A DNA stretch of 64,000 nt from Aphrophora alni (Eukaryota; Arthropoda; Insecta; Hemiptera; Aphrophoridae), in contig OY740772.1 in the NCBI GenBank assembly GCA_963513935.1, positions 100,521,340 to 100,585,339 on the forward strand, given 5' to 3'. Every line of letters starts with the position of its first letter. Within the stretch, counting starts at the first letter, position 1. Below are positions 1-12,686 of the stretch, one piece after another. Below the pieces are notes generated by a model. It made no database searches. It had not been told where the DNA came from and saw only the letters and a program-made list of their open reading frames with translations. A program made the position numbers and the translations under genes.

Positions 1-945
1 CGAACAAGGGTAAAATCGTCCAGACTGCGAACACCTCAAAAATGCCGAGGACTACCTGAACATGAGTCGTCCAGACAGCAAACACATATTTGGAATCTGT
101 ATAAATGGTTGAGTCAATTGCGGACACTAGGGATTACTGCTACCTGACAAGGGTTTGACAGGTCTCTGCAAATATTTCAATACTGGAAATACTATGATTT
201 TTCTATAGTCCAAAATTTCATTTTATGGAATTTAAACTCGAAAATATACAAAAAGTATACTTCTATATACATAAATATACAAAAATATACATATCTTTGA
301 CTTGCAAAACCTGTCTATGTTGCCAAAAACTCGGTCGATTTCCTATAATTCTTCTATTTTCCAAAACTCATCTAATTTCCTTATATCTGGAATTTAAACT
401 CCAAAAGTGGTGACGTCACGGCTCGTTTCCCGCTTACCAGCTCCTTCGCGCGGGAATATCAACGTTTAACAAATGTAATCTCATTACAAATCTCTATTAC
501 ATTATACTCTTTAGAAACCATGCGTTTCGTTCTTACAATCAATTGATAGTCAAAACGCTGCTTTGAACGGGAATTCTGTTTGTAACTGTTGTACCTGTAA
601 AACCCTTGTCAGGTAGCAGTAGTCCCTTTTGTCCGCAATTGCCCGCTTTAATGATGTGTCCGCAATTGTCCGTGTCCGCAATTGACCGGACACCGTATGT
701 ATATTACCAGAATTGATTTGTGATTCTGGCCAAATCATTCTGTTAATATATAATACCGGCCTGGGATTCTACGAATGGGTTGAAAACCCCGACCTCTCAA
801 AATGTGTTCGCAATCAGGAATCCTCCCCACCCCCCAGACGACCCCCTCCCCCTCGTAAACCCAAACATGTTCGCAGTCTGGACTGTTCGCAATCAGGACT
901 GTTCGCAATCAGGAGGACACCGAGACACTGACAAGAGTTAAGTGA
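1..945. mobile_element. Non-autonomous inverted-arm element, left end cut by window
   Basis: The stretch folds back on itself. Bases 111-160 are largely the reverse complement of 597-640 (shared core: attgcggac and a tract around ctacctgacaaggg). The 16-mer GTCCAGACTGCGAACA at 18-33 is exactly reverse-complemented at 868-883. A direct repeat, GTTCGCAATCAGGA, recurs in the right arm near 803, 885 and 900. No transposase reading frame is seen. It is probably a MITE or foldback element whose outer left end lies before base 1. Confidence 0.5.
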
Positions 946-2865
946 GTGGAGGCCCGTTAGGACCTAGCCGAGGTCACGAAAGTAGTGATAAGATTGATTA
1001 CGAATTTAGAAAACCTGTTTAACAACTGTTAAAACAAATGTACCTTACTAGATAATACTTCTTAATCTACTAATACAATTATCAGTTCCTAAAAGTCCCA
1101 AAAAACCGACTTTTGAGCATTATATTTAGTGGATCGGACTGTATTAACTTGTATGATGAATCTGGGTAAGTACAATAATGGCGCAAATCAACTTGGTTAA
1201 CAAGAATAGACTTTGAAGTTATTCTGCCGCGGAAAATATAATTCTAGCTTTGTTTTGTTTCAAATGAATGAACAAAGGATAATCAGACTCAGAAATTGTA
1301 GTTATCTTTGATTTTACTGTTTGTTAAATAAATAAAGAAATGTATCTAACAAACTACACGATTAGGAATGTTTCTGTGAGCAGTAGACCATCTTTCTTAA
1401 ATGTTATAAATAATTTAATAAATCGCTTTATAAACCCAAGGTGTCAACTGCTTAACACTGGATATGACGTTTATTCACAAACTAAGATGTAATAGTAAAT
1501 AATACCACAGCTATTTGATCAAAACAACATCCACTTGGAGAAGTAAAATCTATGCTTCACAAGAGGCTTTGAGATTGCGATTTGGGATTACAGTGTTTGT
1601 AAATAGGATGTGGTATCTAGTAATGTTTTATTTACAACTACACATACACTCACACTTTCACTCATACACTCTCACGCTCGCTTATTCACTCCCTCCATAC
1701 TAAATTTCCTTAAAATCGGTCCAAACGTTTTTGATGTAGACCGCTGCATACATGACAGACGACAGACAGACATCATTACAAATCCCTCTTTTTTTACTCA
1801 AGGAACCTCAAAATCAGGATTTCAAAAAACTCGATATGGTATCACATAACTTTCTCTCTATACTTATAGATGAGAAATTAAATAAACCACCGGGCTTTTG
1901 AGAACCGCAACTAAATTAACTGTATACGTATGTATAAAGATAAGCAAAAATGTATCACGATTTTATAAAATCCATTATATCGGTTTTTTTAAAATTATTT
2001 AATCGTGGTTGGTCATTGTTTTCAGAATTATCCAACTTTAATGTTATATTTTTGGAAAATCAAATTTTATTGGATTTTACAATTAAAAACGGAAAATATC
2101 ACCAAATTCACAGTTATTGTTACATTTGTTTTGCTTTATTACATTATATTAGGCTTATTTTTATTGATTTATATATGTGTTTGGTATTATTCTTTTCAGA
2201 ATTTATCCAAATTTATTGTAATGCTGGTGGTATTTTGATCTCTCTTGTGATTTAAAATTGTAAATTCAAAATAGCACAAAAACTTAGTATATAGTGTGAC
2301 GTAATATTGTTTATCAAAGTTTTTTTTTAAAGAATATGAAAAAATAGAAACCCCAATCATAAAAATTCAAACCACCAAGTATCGAGTGATCAAATTACGA
2401 GGAAAACTCGTTGGTTGGGGCGTCGTATTGTCAGAGAACGAAGACCCTTTGTATTTTATACAACTTCATTTGGTTGAGGTTATATTTTGAGTCTGTACAA
2501 TGGAGAGTCATGATAACGTAGCAATCAAATCTAACAAGTTTACTTTACCTGGTTTATTTTGAAAGCATATCGAACAAAGCCTTTACAAAGTTGTTTCTCA
2601 GAATGGATTACTCTCATTGTAATTACAGGACAGTAGAAAACTTCAAGCTTGACAGTAATGCTCAACGTCATTCACAAATGGACCACAATATTGGATCCAC
2701 ATTATCTCTAAACTTTTGTTTATCACAATGTACTTAGTTAGAGAAAGGGCTGTGATGTGTAAGAAAGTTGGTGTACAGTGGATGTATCCATTTTGAAGTT
2801 CTCTGAGTCTAGAAATGTCTGTCTGTTGTTTGTGGTATTTGCAATGCTGCACAGTTCTAGAAAGT
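946..2865. other. Intergenic, nothing recognised
   Basis: AT-rich sequence with only short chance reading frames. A cacactcac-rich tract lies at about 1640-1690 and a gacagacgacagacaga tract at about 1755-1772. No coding, RNA or element signal was recognised. Confidence 0.5.
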
Positions 2866-2890
2866 TATTTATTTATTTATTTATTTTTTT
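2866..2890. repeat. TTTA microsatellite
   Basis: About five to six copies of TTTA followed by a T run. Confidence 0.7.
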
Positions 2891-2929
2891 TACTTATGGA
2901 GCTACTATAAGAAAAACAAAATTACGTTC

Positions 2930-3170
2930 ATCTCAAAATCTGCTTTAACGATTATGATGAAATTTCTCTTAAGCCTCTAACGGCTCAAATAAAACGTATT
3001 GGTCGCTTTCTCCCCAAAAATAACAGCTTGTGAGTTATCGGGTAAAAAATAAAAAACCGATCTCGCGATTATTATTGTATATGTAATTATTCAAAATCGG
3101 ATTTACCCATATCGTTCAAATTTTAACCATTTGTTAAGATTAATTAACTCTATATTTTTTTTTTTTTACC
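2930..3170 (+). repeat. Dispersed repeat DR-C, copy 1
   Basis: Contains the order 'ctttctcc-cc-aaaa...gtgagttatcggg-taaaa...' that recurs at about 34880-34985 and 51600-51780, with weaker echoes at 32010-32110 and 38900-38950. Copies are strongly diverged, and no terminal repeats or coding capacity are visible. Confidence 0.45.
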
Positions 3171-3529
3171 TTTTGGGTGTCAAATCTTGTTGTCTATCTT
3201 GTTTGTCTAATGACAGCTGTACCTTAAACACTATTGACATTGTCAGGCTGAAATCATTTTCAAGAAATATTGACAAGTTTTATAGGTTAGTTTAGGCTTA
3301 CTTTAACTTAGTAATATTTGTATGATTTTTAAACCTTTAAAGTACGTATTATCAAATGTGTAGAATAATTATTTCTCCTTGGTTGTGCTTTAAGTAGTTT
3401 GAATAATGGGTAATAAACACAGAGATGTTTTTTTTATAATAAATTCTTTACTTATGTTAACTAATCTACATATAATTTTCCTATTATACTTTTATAATTT
3501 TAATACTACTTTCATAAATATGTTTTGGA

Positions 3530-3546
3530 ATCTTCAGACAACTATG

Positions 3547-3603
<57 letters not shown>

Positions 3604-3930
3604 AAATCCATCTTAATTATCAATATCTTTACTAAGATATCGGGCGATGGAATGCAAGAAGGGGTGAATCAGGACTACCTGAGAAGGTAAATGACCTGAC
3701 AGGATGTGTGACAATGCGTTTTAACAATGGAGTTGGTTAAACACTTGTTCATCGAGGCTGGAAGTATGGCAATTGAGAACAAATCTGTTGATTTCTGAAG
3801 TTTCTAAATAATTTAATTTTTTATTTTCCTGCATTCCGTTACCCATTTTCTTAGTGTTGATACTTAGGTTGGATTTTGTAAATTTTAGTTCATAGTTGTC
3901 TGAAGATGCTTAATTGCGAAACAGCTGTCA
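3530..3930 (+). mobile_element. Hairpin-ended element carrying a hammerhead-like motif
   Basis: The left end near 3532-3552 (tcttcagacaactatgaac) is the reverse complement of 3888-3906. Between them lie a (TA)n tract and unique sequence. The interior shares ordered blocks with 25620-25930 (tgacctg near 3688 and 25660; ttgttcat...ggaagtatgg near 3746 and 25737; ttgatttc near 3789 and 25777), so the two are copies of one family. The right end holds the ribozyme-like core listed separately. Confidence 0.5.
3550..3601. repeat. (TA)n microsatellite
   Basis: About 26 uninterrupted TA units lying inside the hairpin element. Confidence 0.9.
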
Positions 3931-3934
3931 CAAT
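3894..3934 (+). ncRNA. Hammerhead-ribozyme-like motif
   Basis: CTGAAGA at 3900-3906 is followed by one extra T, a minimal GC...GC stem with an AT loop (3908-3917), then GAA (3918-3920) and the palindrome ACAGCTGT (3921-3928), with C at 3929 as the potential cleavage-site base. The flanks GTTGT (3895-3899) and ACAAT (3930-3934) can pair as helix I with one G-T wobble. The self-complementary helix III would favour an intermolecular dimer. The unpaired nucleotide before stem II and the short stem II depart from the canonical core. Confidence 0.4.
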
Positions 3935-4184
3935 ATATGTTGTTTTGTGAAATTTTACGTGTGAGTTATTATTTACCTCCTTTAAAACACATGGGGTGGT
4001 AAGTTTTAAAAATAATAATGTAATTTTCTTAAATTGTGCATTAGATTTATTATGATATTATTTATTAGCCTACTTAAGATTTTAATATGTCTGTACTTTT
4101 CTATTACAGTATACTCAAGTCTTTAAAAATAAACTTTAAATATATATTGAAAACAGTTCAATAATACACTTTTATATTTAAAAT

Positions 4185-4905
4185 AGGATACGTTAGTGAA
4201 CATCAAAATATTCATAGGTACATAGCTATATGTTAATGAACATATAAACATTCACAGGTACATAACCAAATGTTAATGAATATCAAAACATGCATAAATA
4301 TATAGTGATATGTTTTTCAACATTAAAATAATTTACAGATTAACCGCAATGCCTCAGCACGTAGTCATATTTTAATGGGGATCAAAACACTCATAGACAC
4401 ATGTTAATGAACATAAAAACAATGACAGGTACATAGTCAAATGTTAATGAATATCAAAACATGCATAGGTATATAGTTAGATGTTTTAGAACATTAAAAT
4501 AATTCACAGATTAACCACCATGCATCAACACGTAGTCATATTTTAATGGATATCAAAACAATCATAGGCACCTATAATGGAGATCAAAACACTCATACGC
4601 ACATAGTTATGTGTTAATTAAGATCAAAACATTCACAGGTATAGAGTACTTTGTTTATGAATATCATAATATTCATAGGTACATAAAAATGATATCACTA
4701 CATGTTTTTGAACATTATCATAAGTCACAGCTAAACCACCATGAAACATTTACAAGGTAATGTACATCGAAACATTCATAGGCATATTGTCTTATTTTAA
4801 TGGAGGTCAAAACATGCATAGGCAAGTAGTCATATGTTAATTTAGATCAAAACACTCTTGCGCACATAGTTACGTCATAATGACATCAAAACATTCACAG
4901 GTCTT
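4185..4905. repeat. Degenerate ~40-bp minisatellite with higher-order units
   Basis: Many imperfect repeats of a unit reading roughly 'atgttaatgaa-atcaaaac' + 'attcataggtacatagt'. Longer blocks also recur about 170 bp apart; for example, 'cattaaaataatt-acagattaacc' appears near 4322 and 4492. It lies just beyond the 3' end of the minus-strand His-rich gene. Confidence 0.75.
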
Positions 4906-5018
4906 CAAAGCTGTATGCCCATGATTGATTTGACGATTATTGTAATATAATTTCAATTCTTAATTTAGATTAAAGGATGTAATTACAGTGAAAACCTTAA
5001 TTTTATCTTTTCTATAAC

Positions 5019-5024
5019 TTTATT
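5019..5024 (-). promoter_or_regulatory. Polyadenylation signal of the His-rich gene
   Basis: AATAAA on the minus strand about 65 nt past the stop codon of the His-rich peptide gene. Confidence 0.6.
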
Positions 5025-5086
5025 TCAAATAAGTAAAACTGCATTTAAAGCTTGATTACATGATAGATTGATTATCGACAAAATCC

Positions 5087-7897
5087 CTAGTGGTGACCAT
5101 GGTGACCATGGTGACCATGGTGATCATGATGATCATGGTGATCATTATGATTACGAGGATAAGCTGTTTCTTCTGGTACAAGATCACCGTAGACAACAAA
5201 CATTGCCAACGCCATAACGGCGATAACCTGCAAAATTAAAAATCAAAATATATTTTTTAAAAGCAGTCGTGTAAAATAAGACATAAAACACTTCTGATCT
5301 GTGGAGAGGATTATTTTACACCTTTAATCTGTTCTTAGAGACATGAAAGTTACAATAAAATTTGTCCCTATTTAGAAATGTGTATAATTTTGTAAAAACC
5401 CATAAAATTTGCAAAAGGTAACTTTTTTTTTTCTTTTTTCAATACTTCGATTTGTATAGCTTTTTACGAACACTATATAGAAAATGACATTGGTTGAAGT
5501 TGGTTTGGGTTAATTGAATGTATATAACTTCAAGTGAATTACTATATAACTTCAAAATACACATGTTACAAACACACGTACACTTATCTATTTGAGATAA
5601 TTAGCTATAATTTTAGATTGTACTGATAGATTGTATCTAAACTTTACAAATGGATGGTTCATATGAAGATTGATAATTATGCTAAGTTTAAAGTCAAAAT
5701 ATTTCAAATATGACATACAAAGGTAGTTTTCAAGAAAATATTTGAAATGTAGAAATAAATCAAAAAGTCGAAAAACTTAAAATTTGTTTGTGAAATTATT
5801 TTTCAAAAGAGAAAAAACAAAACAATGTAACTTTAAAATATGAGAACTGTCTTACTATTGAAAATTATGCTCGTCTATAATGATCAAATTTAATTGTGTA
5901 ACATTAAATATTTTAAAGAATAGATTTAGTAATAATACCCCCCCCCCCGACCAAACGTATTTTACCTCATTAAAGTGAGAAGACAGAAACAAAGTTTAAG
6001 TTTTAATTTTTAAAGTTTTAAAAACCAAGTGGTTTGGTAATGAAATTTATACACATTATAGAAAAAAAAGTTTGAAAGAAAGTTCCTAATTCAAAATATT
6101 GAAAGCTTCAAGGTGGGAAATTATAACATAGTTCCCTTCTTTACCTTTTATTGAGTTAATTTTGTAATATGAACAAACTGCATGTATGATGTTTCTGTTA
6201 AAGCTGGTATTTTTATGTCATTATTAAATTATTTAAATCGCAAAAGGTCAAAACACAACTGCAATAAAGTTTTATGGCCTTCTTTTTGAAATCGTAAAAG
6301 ATATCATAAAACTAAAAAAAAAAGTTGGATTTTTCAATATCTTTAAATTGATGTAAAACTCGATTTAACATGCTATTTTGAGATATGAGGGATTTCTAGT
6401 TTTCAAAAATTGTGATTTAGGTGAGTACGAGAAATTTTTTGAAAATATACTAATGAGGCATATCATTTAAAACCTCTACGTGTGGAGTATAGGATACATC
6501 AAACCTGAATGTTTAGACATTCTTGAGCCGACATTTGAAACTGTTGACAGGTACTGAAAAAAATTGTATGACTATATATTTGTAGTTGTAAGTTCTTAAA
6601 AATAAGGCATCACTTTACCCATGCTTGCGTTTGAAAAGTTTGAGAAACAGACGACTATCCCAAAAATATTTCCTTTTAATGTACCCAATTTGGAAAAAAA
6701 AATTCTCAAGATTGTTGTTATGTTTACAATATATTTCGTAATTCTAGCTCAAAACGTTTGCCCATGATACATCTGAAATTCGTAGTCTGTTAAGAAGTTC
6801 AGAAGACTGTAACAATTGTTTTAAACCTTGTTGGATAAGACCCCTTAATCTACCAATATAATTTAACACATCCTATAAGTCGCAAGAAACCAAAATTTTC
6901 GCTGTTAGATTTAGAGGAACAGTTAGTGTTACATAGCATGAGGGCGCCTTAATGGGTGTTCCATTAAGGCGCCGATCCAATTCTTTTTTATTTGTAATTT
7001 TTCAAAATGATTTTTAATAATTTGATTATTTTGTATAATCTTTGACTTTAACACACTTGCATATATTCGTTGAAATGAAAAGTTGTTTATACAGTAGTTT
7101 GATCATCTATTTAATATCTTTTTCAATTAAAATATCTTCATTATTATTAACATAAAATGGGAACAGTTTACATCCTTGATATTTTTTTTTAGAACACGCG
7201 TGATATGAAGTATATTTCAGACGACAGCAATTTACCGGTTGGTCTCCCGACAAATTTTGAAAATGTCCTTTACGGCTGGTAAACGATTGACTAGACTTAA
7301 TCAATAGTGTGTATAATATTTGATTATCTATAGTTACTTTTCGTATTAAAAAACTCAAGCAACAATACAAAATAACACGATTTTCAGATGATATTTATTA
7401 TATTGAAAAATAATTATAAAGATAAAATATCAGTGAAAATCAATATTATCGCTAAAAAGATTGCATCGTTAGTTTTAAATGAAAGATAACTTATTAAAGT
7501 AAAAGACATATTATTTCCAATTATTAAATCACTTCTATTAACGAAAGCCTAGATTGGTTTGGGTGAAAGATTGTAAAGCTTTACATATTAGGCTTCAAAT
7601 AATTTTCGTTAAGGCTGTTGTTTACTTTTATGGTCTACGTTTATTTCTTGATAAGAAGAGTTGATTTACATTCTCGAAACGTCATGGATTTGTTTTTATA
7701 TACATATTAATAATTAAATTTAATCATGGCTTATTCCAAAATAAAAATCAATTCTAAAATAACATTCGATAAATTTCAAGTAAAGTGTATGTATTTTTAA
7801 ACTAGTGTAATCATATAATAATTTCTCTATAAATTTTTCAGATATTTAATAGTTTTAAAACAAAAGAATGTTTACTTACAGCCAACAATCTGAACAT
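5087..7897 (-). CDS. Secreted histidine-rich peptide, 52 aa, two exons
   Basis: Exon 1 codes 7897-7880 (MFRLLA), the intron is 7879-5228 (GTAAGT donor, TTTTGCAG acceptor, phase 0), and exon 2 codes 5227-5087 with TAG stop. The product starts with a hydrophobic signal peptide (about residues 1-20, VIAVMALAMFVVYG), then a short acidic spacer (DLVPEETAYPRN), and ends in a tail of HNDHH, DHH, DHH and three GHH units: 13 histidines in the last 20 or so residues. Closely spaced His pairs are typical of metal-binding (Zn, Cu, Ni) peptides; binding here is inferred. A TATA box lies upstream and AATAAA downstream. The same 6-codon first-exon design is found in the two Gly-rich genes at 48.8 and 58.1 kb. 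I know no named family for it. It may be a cuticle-matrix, antimicrobial or metal-handling peptide. A (GGTCAC)n-like repeat encodes the tail, so length may vary. Confidence 0.72.
5228..7879 (-). other. Intron of the His-rich gene
   Basis: AT-rich sequence with long A/T runs, a C homopolymer at about 5938-5948 and a perfect hairpin at 6943-6973 (listed separately). No other gene is seen inside. Confidence 0.6.
6943..6973. repeat. Perfect GC-topped hairpin in intron
   Basis: GGCGCCTTAATGG (6943-6955) and its exact reverse complement (6961-6973) are separated by 5 nt. It stands out in an AT-rich intron and is strand-symmetric, so it would form on either transcript. Confidence 0.8.
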
Positions 7898-7954
7898 GGT
7901 GTGTAGTAATACTCTCCTGGAACAATGTTTGGTTTTAATGTGACGGTCAGACTC

Positions 7955-7961
7955 TTTTATA
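7955..7961 (-). promoter_or_regulatory. TATA box of the His-rich gene
   Basis: TATAAAA on the minus strand, about 58 nt upstream of the ATG. Transcription would be expected to start around 7930-7942. Confidence 0.6.
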
Positions 7962-7969
7962 TCTATCAG

Positions 7970-8555
7970 AAATAGTTTTCCACTTTGGATTCAAGCCAAG
8001 CTATTATTCTTGGGAAACAGCGAGAAAAACCTATTACTATTGTCTTTTCTTTGTTATTTCAATAAACACCTATTGTTGAATACTAATATATTGAAATGAA
8101 TTCACGGCTAGTTATTTTATAAATAGAGGAAATGATAAAACAAGGATAGTTTCCTTCTATTTACAAAGACAAGGATAATTTATAGATTAAAATTCACTAA
8201 TTTAATGTAAAATGCAATAATTATGATAATTTTGCACATGTAACTACTTATGTAATTTTCGAATAAATTTATTTGTACTAAGGTTTGTTTGTATAAGAAT
8301 AGTCGGCATCCAATAAACAGTGAAATACGAAATAATTCAGTTAAATTATCAATTGGGTAAAATTTAAATATCCCAAAAATTCGATGATTATCATTGTTAC
8401 AAACAATATAAATGTTATTTATCACAATGTAGACAAAATGAAACTGAAAATCTTTTGTTCAGAAAAATTGTCAAAAATATTTTGTATTCTTATAATTTTG
8501 TTTTTTAGTAAATTAAAGAAGGATTATAGAAAGAACTAAACAAATGAAAACATTT
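7970..8555. other. Intergenic, nothing recognised
   Basis: AT-rich sequence. No gene, terminal repeat or RNA signal was recognised. Confidence 0.5.
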
Positions 8556-9530
8556 GGAAAAGTGTAAAGCCTAAGAACAATACTTTATTACCTCTATTAT
8601 TTTTTCGTAAAAATGTATAATTTCCTAGATAACTTAGAGAAAACTCCTACAATGATGGCACACATGATAGAGTTTTTTAAAAGTTAGAAGAAAAAATCAG
8701 AAAGGTGTAAAATCAATGGACAAGACTTTATTACCTCTGTGATTATTTTTTTTGTAAAATTACACAATTTCCGAGATAATTTACAGAAAACTCCTAAAAC
8801 GATGACACACGTGAAAGAGTTTTCTAAAAATCTAAAAAAAATCAGAAAGGTGTAAAATCAAAGTAGAACACTTTATAACCTCTAGGATTGTTTCGTAAAA
8901 TTGCATAATTTCCGAGATAATTTTTAGAAATCTCCTAAAATGATGAGACACATGATAGTGTTCTAATAATCAGAAAACAATCAAAAAGGTGTAGAATCAA
9001 AGAACAAGACTTTATTAGCTCTCTGATTCGTTCGTAAAATATGATAACTTCCGAGAAGATTTACGGTAAACTTCCTAAATGTTGACACCTATGACAAAGT
9101 TTACTAATAAACTGAAAATATTCAAAAAGGTGGAAAATCAAAGAACAAAACTTTATTACCTCGAGGATTTTTTCTCAAAAACTGTATAATAACCGAGTAA
9201 TTTACTGAAAACTTCTTAAGGCTGACACAAATTCTTTTATTGATGGCAAGGTTTTCTAAAAAATTGAAAAAATTTAAAAGGTGTGGAATCAAATCACGAA
9301 ACTTTATTACTACTGTGATTTAAAAAATGTTTATTGATATTTCCGAGAGTATACAAAAGCTGGCAAAACTGAAGGGCGATTGATACCGCATAAAAAGTTT
9401 TCTAAAAATCGTAAGATATTCAGAAAGATCTAAAATCAAACTACGTATATGATTTTTCTTCAAAGATTTAAGATTTTCTGAGATTTTCTTGAAACTGGAA
9501 AAAGTTTAAGGGTAAGTTTAAATTATCTAA
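8556..9530 (+). repeat. Diverged ~145-bp tandem satellite
   Basis: About six to seven copies of a unit beginning roughly 'gaaaggtgtaaaatcaa' near 8557, 8699, 8843, 8983, 9123, 9275 and 9432. Spacing is 140-157 bp. Shared internal words are 'actttattacctc', 'tttccgagataattta' and 'gatgacacac-tga'. Copies decay toward the right end. Confidence 0.85.
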
Positions 9531-9666
9531 TAACCTTAAAAAATATCTATAGAAACTATATTCAAAAACTAAATTTTTTTATTATTGTTTATAATGGTTT
9601 GTCGACAAATATCTCGAAAACCGTTGATTTCTATAAACTATTTACAAGGTATCAAATATTTTCGAC

Positions 9667-10720
<1,054 letters not shown>

Positions 10721-10724
10721 GTTT

Positions 10725-11620
10725 TAGATTATTCTTGGATGTTTTAGACAATTACCAAGAAATTTAATTTTGATTTTTTGTTCTTAATCTCGGGTATATT
10801 TTAACCTGCAGAAAAGAGAAAGAAAAATACCATTGTTATTAGTTCTTTTTAAGGAAAATATTTTATTTTGTACAATTTTTGTAAATTTAACGGGTTTTTT
10901 AGTATTTATGGATAAATGTGTTAAACGGCCGCCATTTTGAAATTATACAAAAGTCGTTTTTTAGGTACACTTTTAAAATGTAACATAATAAATTAATCAA
11001 GGATAAAATAAAGCAATAAAGCTTAAAGTATCAAAATATTTCATACTTTAAGCTTTATTGATTTTTTTTATCCTTGAATATGGAGTTTCAACAAGAAATA
11101 TCTGATATTACGTTAAAATTAATAAACTAATGTTTAATGTTTAGGACTAATCGTAATTGATTCAAACATTTAACAAAAACTTATTTTTTAAATTTTTTAT
11201 TTGTTGAAAAATCGGTTATCGTTTGACCTACGCAAAAAATAAACATACCATTTTGTTTGTCGTTAAACGATGGAAATTTTGTCTCTTTTAAATATTTTAC
11301 CATGTTAACGACTTTCGAATGATAAACGTTAAATGTTTTGCAGATTCGTTATTTTCAAAAACGATTTACATTTGTAAAACGTAATATAATAAAATAAATG
11401 TTTTTATTTTTAGGCTGATCTTGGGTGTTTTAAACAATTAAAATTAAATTGAATTTTAAGATTTTTGTTGATAATACTGTTCTGTTTGTCGTTAAACGAG
11501 GAAAATAATTTGTTTCTTGTTAATTTGTTTTAAAGTTAACGGTATTCGAAATGTTTACGTTAATTATTTTAAATGACCACCATTTTAAAAATATACAAAT
11601 TCAAGTCTATAATTTAGGTT
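10725..11620 (+). repeat. Degenerate segmental tandem duplications
   Basis: Blocks near 10725-10965 recur near 11405-11620: a '-ttggatgttttagacaatta' tract, then 'gccgccattttgaaa-tatacaaa' against 'accaccattttaaaaatatacaaa'. A second pair, around 'tttgtcgttaaacga', lies at 11257 and 11484. These suggest old tandem duplications with a period of 220-680 bp. Confidence 0.5.
10998..11076. repeat. AT-rich hairpin
   Basis: Arms of about 33 bp (10999-11031 and 11043-11075, both containing ataaagctTAAAGTAT or its complement) around an 11-nt loop, with a few mismatches. Confidence 0.7.
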
Positions 11621-11877
11621 AGGTTAGGTTAGGTTAGGTTAGAGGTTGGTTAGGTTAGGTTAGGTTAGGTTAGGTTAGGTTAGGTTAGGTTAGGTTAGGT
11701 TAGGTTCACATAAATAATTCGTGAACTCAATATCTTATCTATTTACAAAGCTATTTTATTGTATTTTTTTTAATGACAGGTTAGGTTAGGTTAGGTTAGG
11801 TTCACATAAATAATTCGTGAACTCAATATCTTATCTATTTCCAAAGCTATTTTATTGTATTTTTTTTAATGACAGGT
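11613..11877 (+). repeat. Interstitial TTAGG telomere-type arrays with duplicated spacer
   Basis: About 18 TTAGG units at 11613-11706, interrupted once at about 11641-11648, and about four more units at 11779-11802. Each array is followed by the same ~73-bp AT-rich segment (11706-11776 and 11803-11873; one visible a/c difference), which ends in 'aatgacagg'. The unit 'array plus segment' has been duplicated in tandem. Confidence 0.9.
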
Positions 11878-12651
11878 AGACGTAAAACTAAGCATATTCC
11901 GACCTATTTGTAACAGTTTTCTTTATTTTTACCATTATAATACGTCCCGAAAGTTTCTCAGTTTCATCGAAATCATTCCGCATCTTCGCTCAATCCCAAA
12001 CAACATTAAAAGATTAAAAACTTAGTGATATGTAACAGATTATACATTATAAAAGCATTTGACGACCGTATTATTTAAAGTTGAGCATAAGATAAACTGA
12101 TTTCGTAATAATTAATTATATTCACAGTGTACATTGATAGAATAGATATCATCAAATTTGAGTAACTAGCCTGTACATTTTCATTACTCACACCGTGTCG
12201 GATTTCCATTAGGAATTCCCCGCGCATTCAGACTATTGTTACAAATAACCTTGTGAGTTGTAGACATGAGTCAAAATTTAAATTATCACGTACAAAAATG
12301 TTTAATTTCCTTGTGATTAAATTGCAGACAATAGTTTTCAAAAAAAATACTAACCGTGCGTTTACAAAGTGAACAAATGAAACGTACATAATTTAGCGTG
12401 TTTTTAGATTTCTTCAGGTTTTAAAATGAAAAGTTATTACAGGACTGTTTTTATGTTGTAAATAATTTTTAGTTTGTAACACATACATACATATATACAA
12501 GATTCATATACAGGGTGACAGAAAAGTATGAAAACGGATTCAATCTTTGATTTTACTCAATTTAGGTCCTTGATCTACAGAGCTGTTTAAAAGTTTTTTT
12601 TTTAATGAAATACAGGGTGTTTCATAAAATTACAAATCTTTTTCGATACTT

Positions 12652-12684
<33 letters not shown>
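11878..12684. other. Intergenic with small element remnants
   Basis: The words 'cagggtgacagaaaagta' near 12513 and 'acagggtgtttcataaaa' near 12612 look like ends of small DNA elements, but no partners were found. A (TA)n tract at about 12655-12684 abuts the next element. Confidence 0.4.

Positions 12685-12686
<2 letters not shown>

Noticed and set aside
3406..3690. 94-codon frame with a long Tyr-Ile run
   Set aside because: Translation of the (TA)n tract.
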